Assembly (NCBI GenBank): GCA_934232845.1
Contig: CAKQGD010000011.1
Location: 1-39,061, forward strand
Direction of reading: 5' to 3'
DNA: 39,061 bases
Origin: an uncultured Oscillospiraceae bacterium
GTDB lineage: Bacteria; Bacillota; Clostridia; Oscillospirales; Ruminococcaceae
Shown: one piece after another, positions 38,298 through 39,061 of the stretch
Layout of the letters: every line of letters begins with the position of its first letter
Numbering within the stretch: position 1 is the first letter of the stretch
Translations under genes and position numbers: made by a program
Notes under the pieces: model-generated
The model's input: the letters and a program-made list of their open reading frames with translations, nothing else
The model's database searches: none
Told to the model about the DNA's origin: nothing

Positions 38298-39061
38298 ATG
38301 TATTCAAATCGTCGTATTTATATGGGACTTTCGGATGAAGGCCGCGTGGAAATGGCTCTGAACCGCTGCAACCGCCACGGCCTGATCGCCGGAGCGAGCG
38401 GCACCGGAAAAACCATCACCATGAAGGCGATGGCCGAATCGTTTTCGGACGCGGGTGTGCCGGTGTTTCTCTGTGACGTCAAGGGGGATGTTTCCGGCCT
38501 GTGCCTGCCGGGCGAGGATTCCGCCGGAATGCAGAAGCGCATCGACAAATTCGGCGTGCGGGAGGAATTTTCCTACCGCGGCTACCCCGTGACATTCTGG
38601 GATATTTATCAGGAATACGGCCATCCCGTGCGGGCGGCGGTCTCCGACATGGGGCCGCAGCTGCTTGCGCGGATTCTGTCGCTGACTCCCGCGCAGGAGG
38701 GCGTGCTCCACATCGTGTTTCGCATCGCGGACGACAGCGGACTGATTCTGACCGATCTGAAGGATCTGCGCGCCATGCTCGGCTATGTCGGTGAGCACCG
38801 GTCCGAGCTGCTGACGAAGTACGGCAATGTCAGCGCCCAGTCTTTGGGCGGCATTCTGCGCGCGCTGCTGCCGCTTGAGACCGGCGGGGGGAGATCTTTT
38901 CTTCGGCGAGCCGTCGCTCGACATCCGCGACTGGATGCGCACCGACGGCGAGGGCAGAGGCGTGGTGAATATTCTGCACAGCGTGCGGCTGGTGCAGAAT
39001 CCCACGCTCTACGCGGGATTTCTTTTGTGGATGATGTCCGAACTGTTCGAACGGCTTCCCG
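38298..39061 (+). CDS. HerA-like ATPase (DUF853), frameshifted and cut by window end
   Basis: ATG 38298 with GGAGGGAGC upstream. N-terminal ATPase core with Walker A GASGTGKT (about residues 33-40), then PVFLCDVKGDVSGL, the strand and loop of the DUF853/HerA-HAS barrel family. The frame is intact to about residue 197 (RALLPLETGG). At a run of six G (38886-38891) the coding sequence shifts by one base; the family sequence LFFGEPSLDIRDWMRTDGEG and WMMSELFERLP continues in the next frame to the window end. So it is either a homopolymer error or a broken gene. The C-terminal half is outside the window. Role of the family is not known; related HerA pumps act on DNA. Confidence 0.75.
   Translation, partial: MYSNRRIYMGLSDEGRVEMALNRCNRHGLIAGASGTGKTITMKAMAESFSDAGVPVFLCDVKGDVSGLCLPGEDSAGMQKRIDKFGVREEFSYRGYPVTFWDIYQEYGHPVRAAVSDMGPQLLARILSLTPAQEGVLHIVFRIADDSGLILTDLKDLRAMLGYVGEHRSELLTKYGNVSAQSLGGILRALLPLETGGGRSFLRRAVARHPRLDAHRRRGQRRGEYSAQRAAGAESHALRGISFVDDVRTVRTAS

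Overview
The window looks like chromosomal DNA of a high-GC, spore-forming Clostridia member, most likely an Oscillospirales/Ruminococcaceae-type gut anaerobe. Evidence: a three-gene spoVAC-spoVAD-spoVAE operon, a SCIFF ranthipeptide precursor with its radical SAM maturase, a GGGtGRT protein paired with an Fe-S scaffold protein, a RicT/HolB pair, many AGGAGG ribosome sites and strong sigma-A promoters with 17-bp spacers. Genes lie on both strands in short operons.

Layout. 1-7.1 kb (minus strand): a housekeeping run DUF1653, Sir2 deacylase, Cache-like membrane protein, MGMT-fold protein, hotdog thioesterase, QueG-like reductase, then FemAB-like aminoacyltransferase, holB, ricT. 7.3-8.6 kb: divergent promoters and an RlmD-type rRNA methyltransferase. 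8.6-9.4 kb: no gene; a terminator followed by a ~265-bp element with matching subterminal hairpins (IS200/IS605-derived, non-autonomous). 9.4-11.5 kb: folC, then a tetrahydrofolate riboswitch with its terminator in front of folT. 11.8-13.1 kb: a small membrane protein, a methenyl-THF cyclohydrolase-like protein and initiator tRNA-fMet.

13.45-22.93 kb is an apparent acquired island of lower CpG content and different codon choice, next to the tRNA. A single promoter feeds two consecutive leader elements, each ending in an intrinsic terminator: a divergent cobalamin-riboswitch-like RNA, then a canonical cobalamin riboswitch. They control a protein made of homing-endonuclease-associated repeats (split by an in-frame TAA) and a complete five-part peptide/metal-chelate ABC importer with an AstE/AspA-type zinc deacylase. 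The second permease runs without a stop into the substrate-binding lipoprotein, and a 51-bp in-frame tandem duplication covers the lipoprotein's ribosome site and start. The importer plus deacylase under B12 control is the most interesting system here: it may import a corrinoid, a cobalt chelate, or an N-acylated nutrient needed when B12 is scarce. The island ends with remnants of an integrative element: DUF6809-like, a frameshifted DUF6550-like gene and a truncated sigma region 4 gene butted against the terminator of a host antiporter.

23-39 kb: CPA2 cation/proton antiporter, spoVA operon, ParB/Noc protein, GGGtGRT + Fe-S scaffold, a decayed secreted surface protein (two frameshifts), the SCIFF peptide, attenuator, maturase and a YaaO-like PLP decarboxylase, an MBL-fold hydrolase, a nitroreductase pseudogene, an AlkD-like glycosylase, a lipoprotein barnase with overlapping barstar, and the start of a HerA-like (DUF853) ATPase with a frameshift in a G run, cut by the window end.
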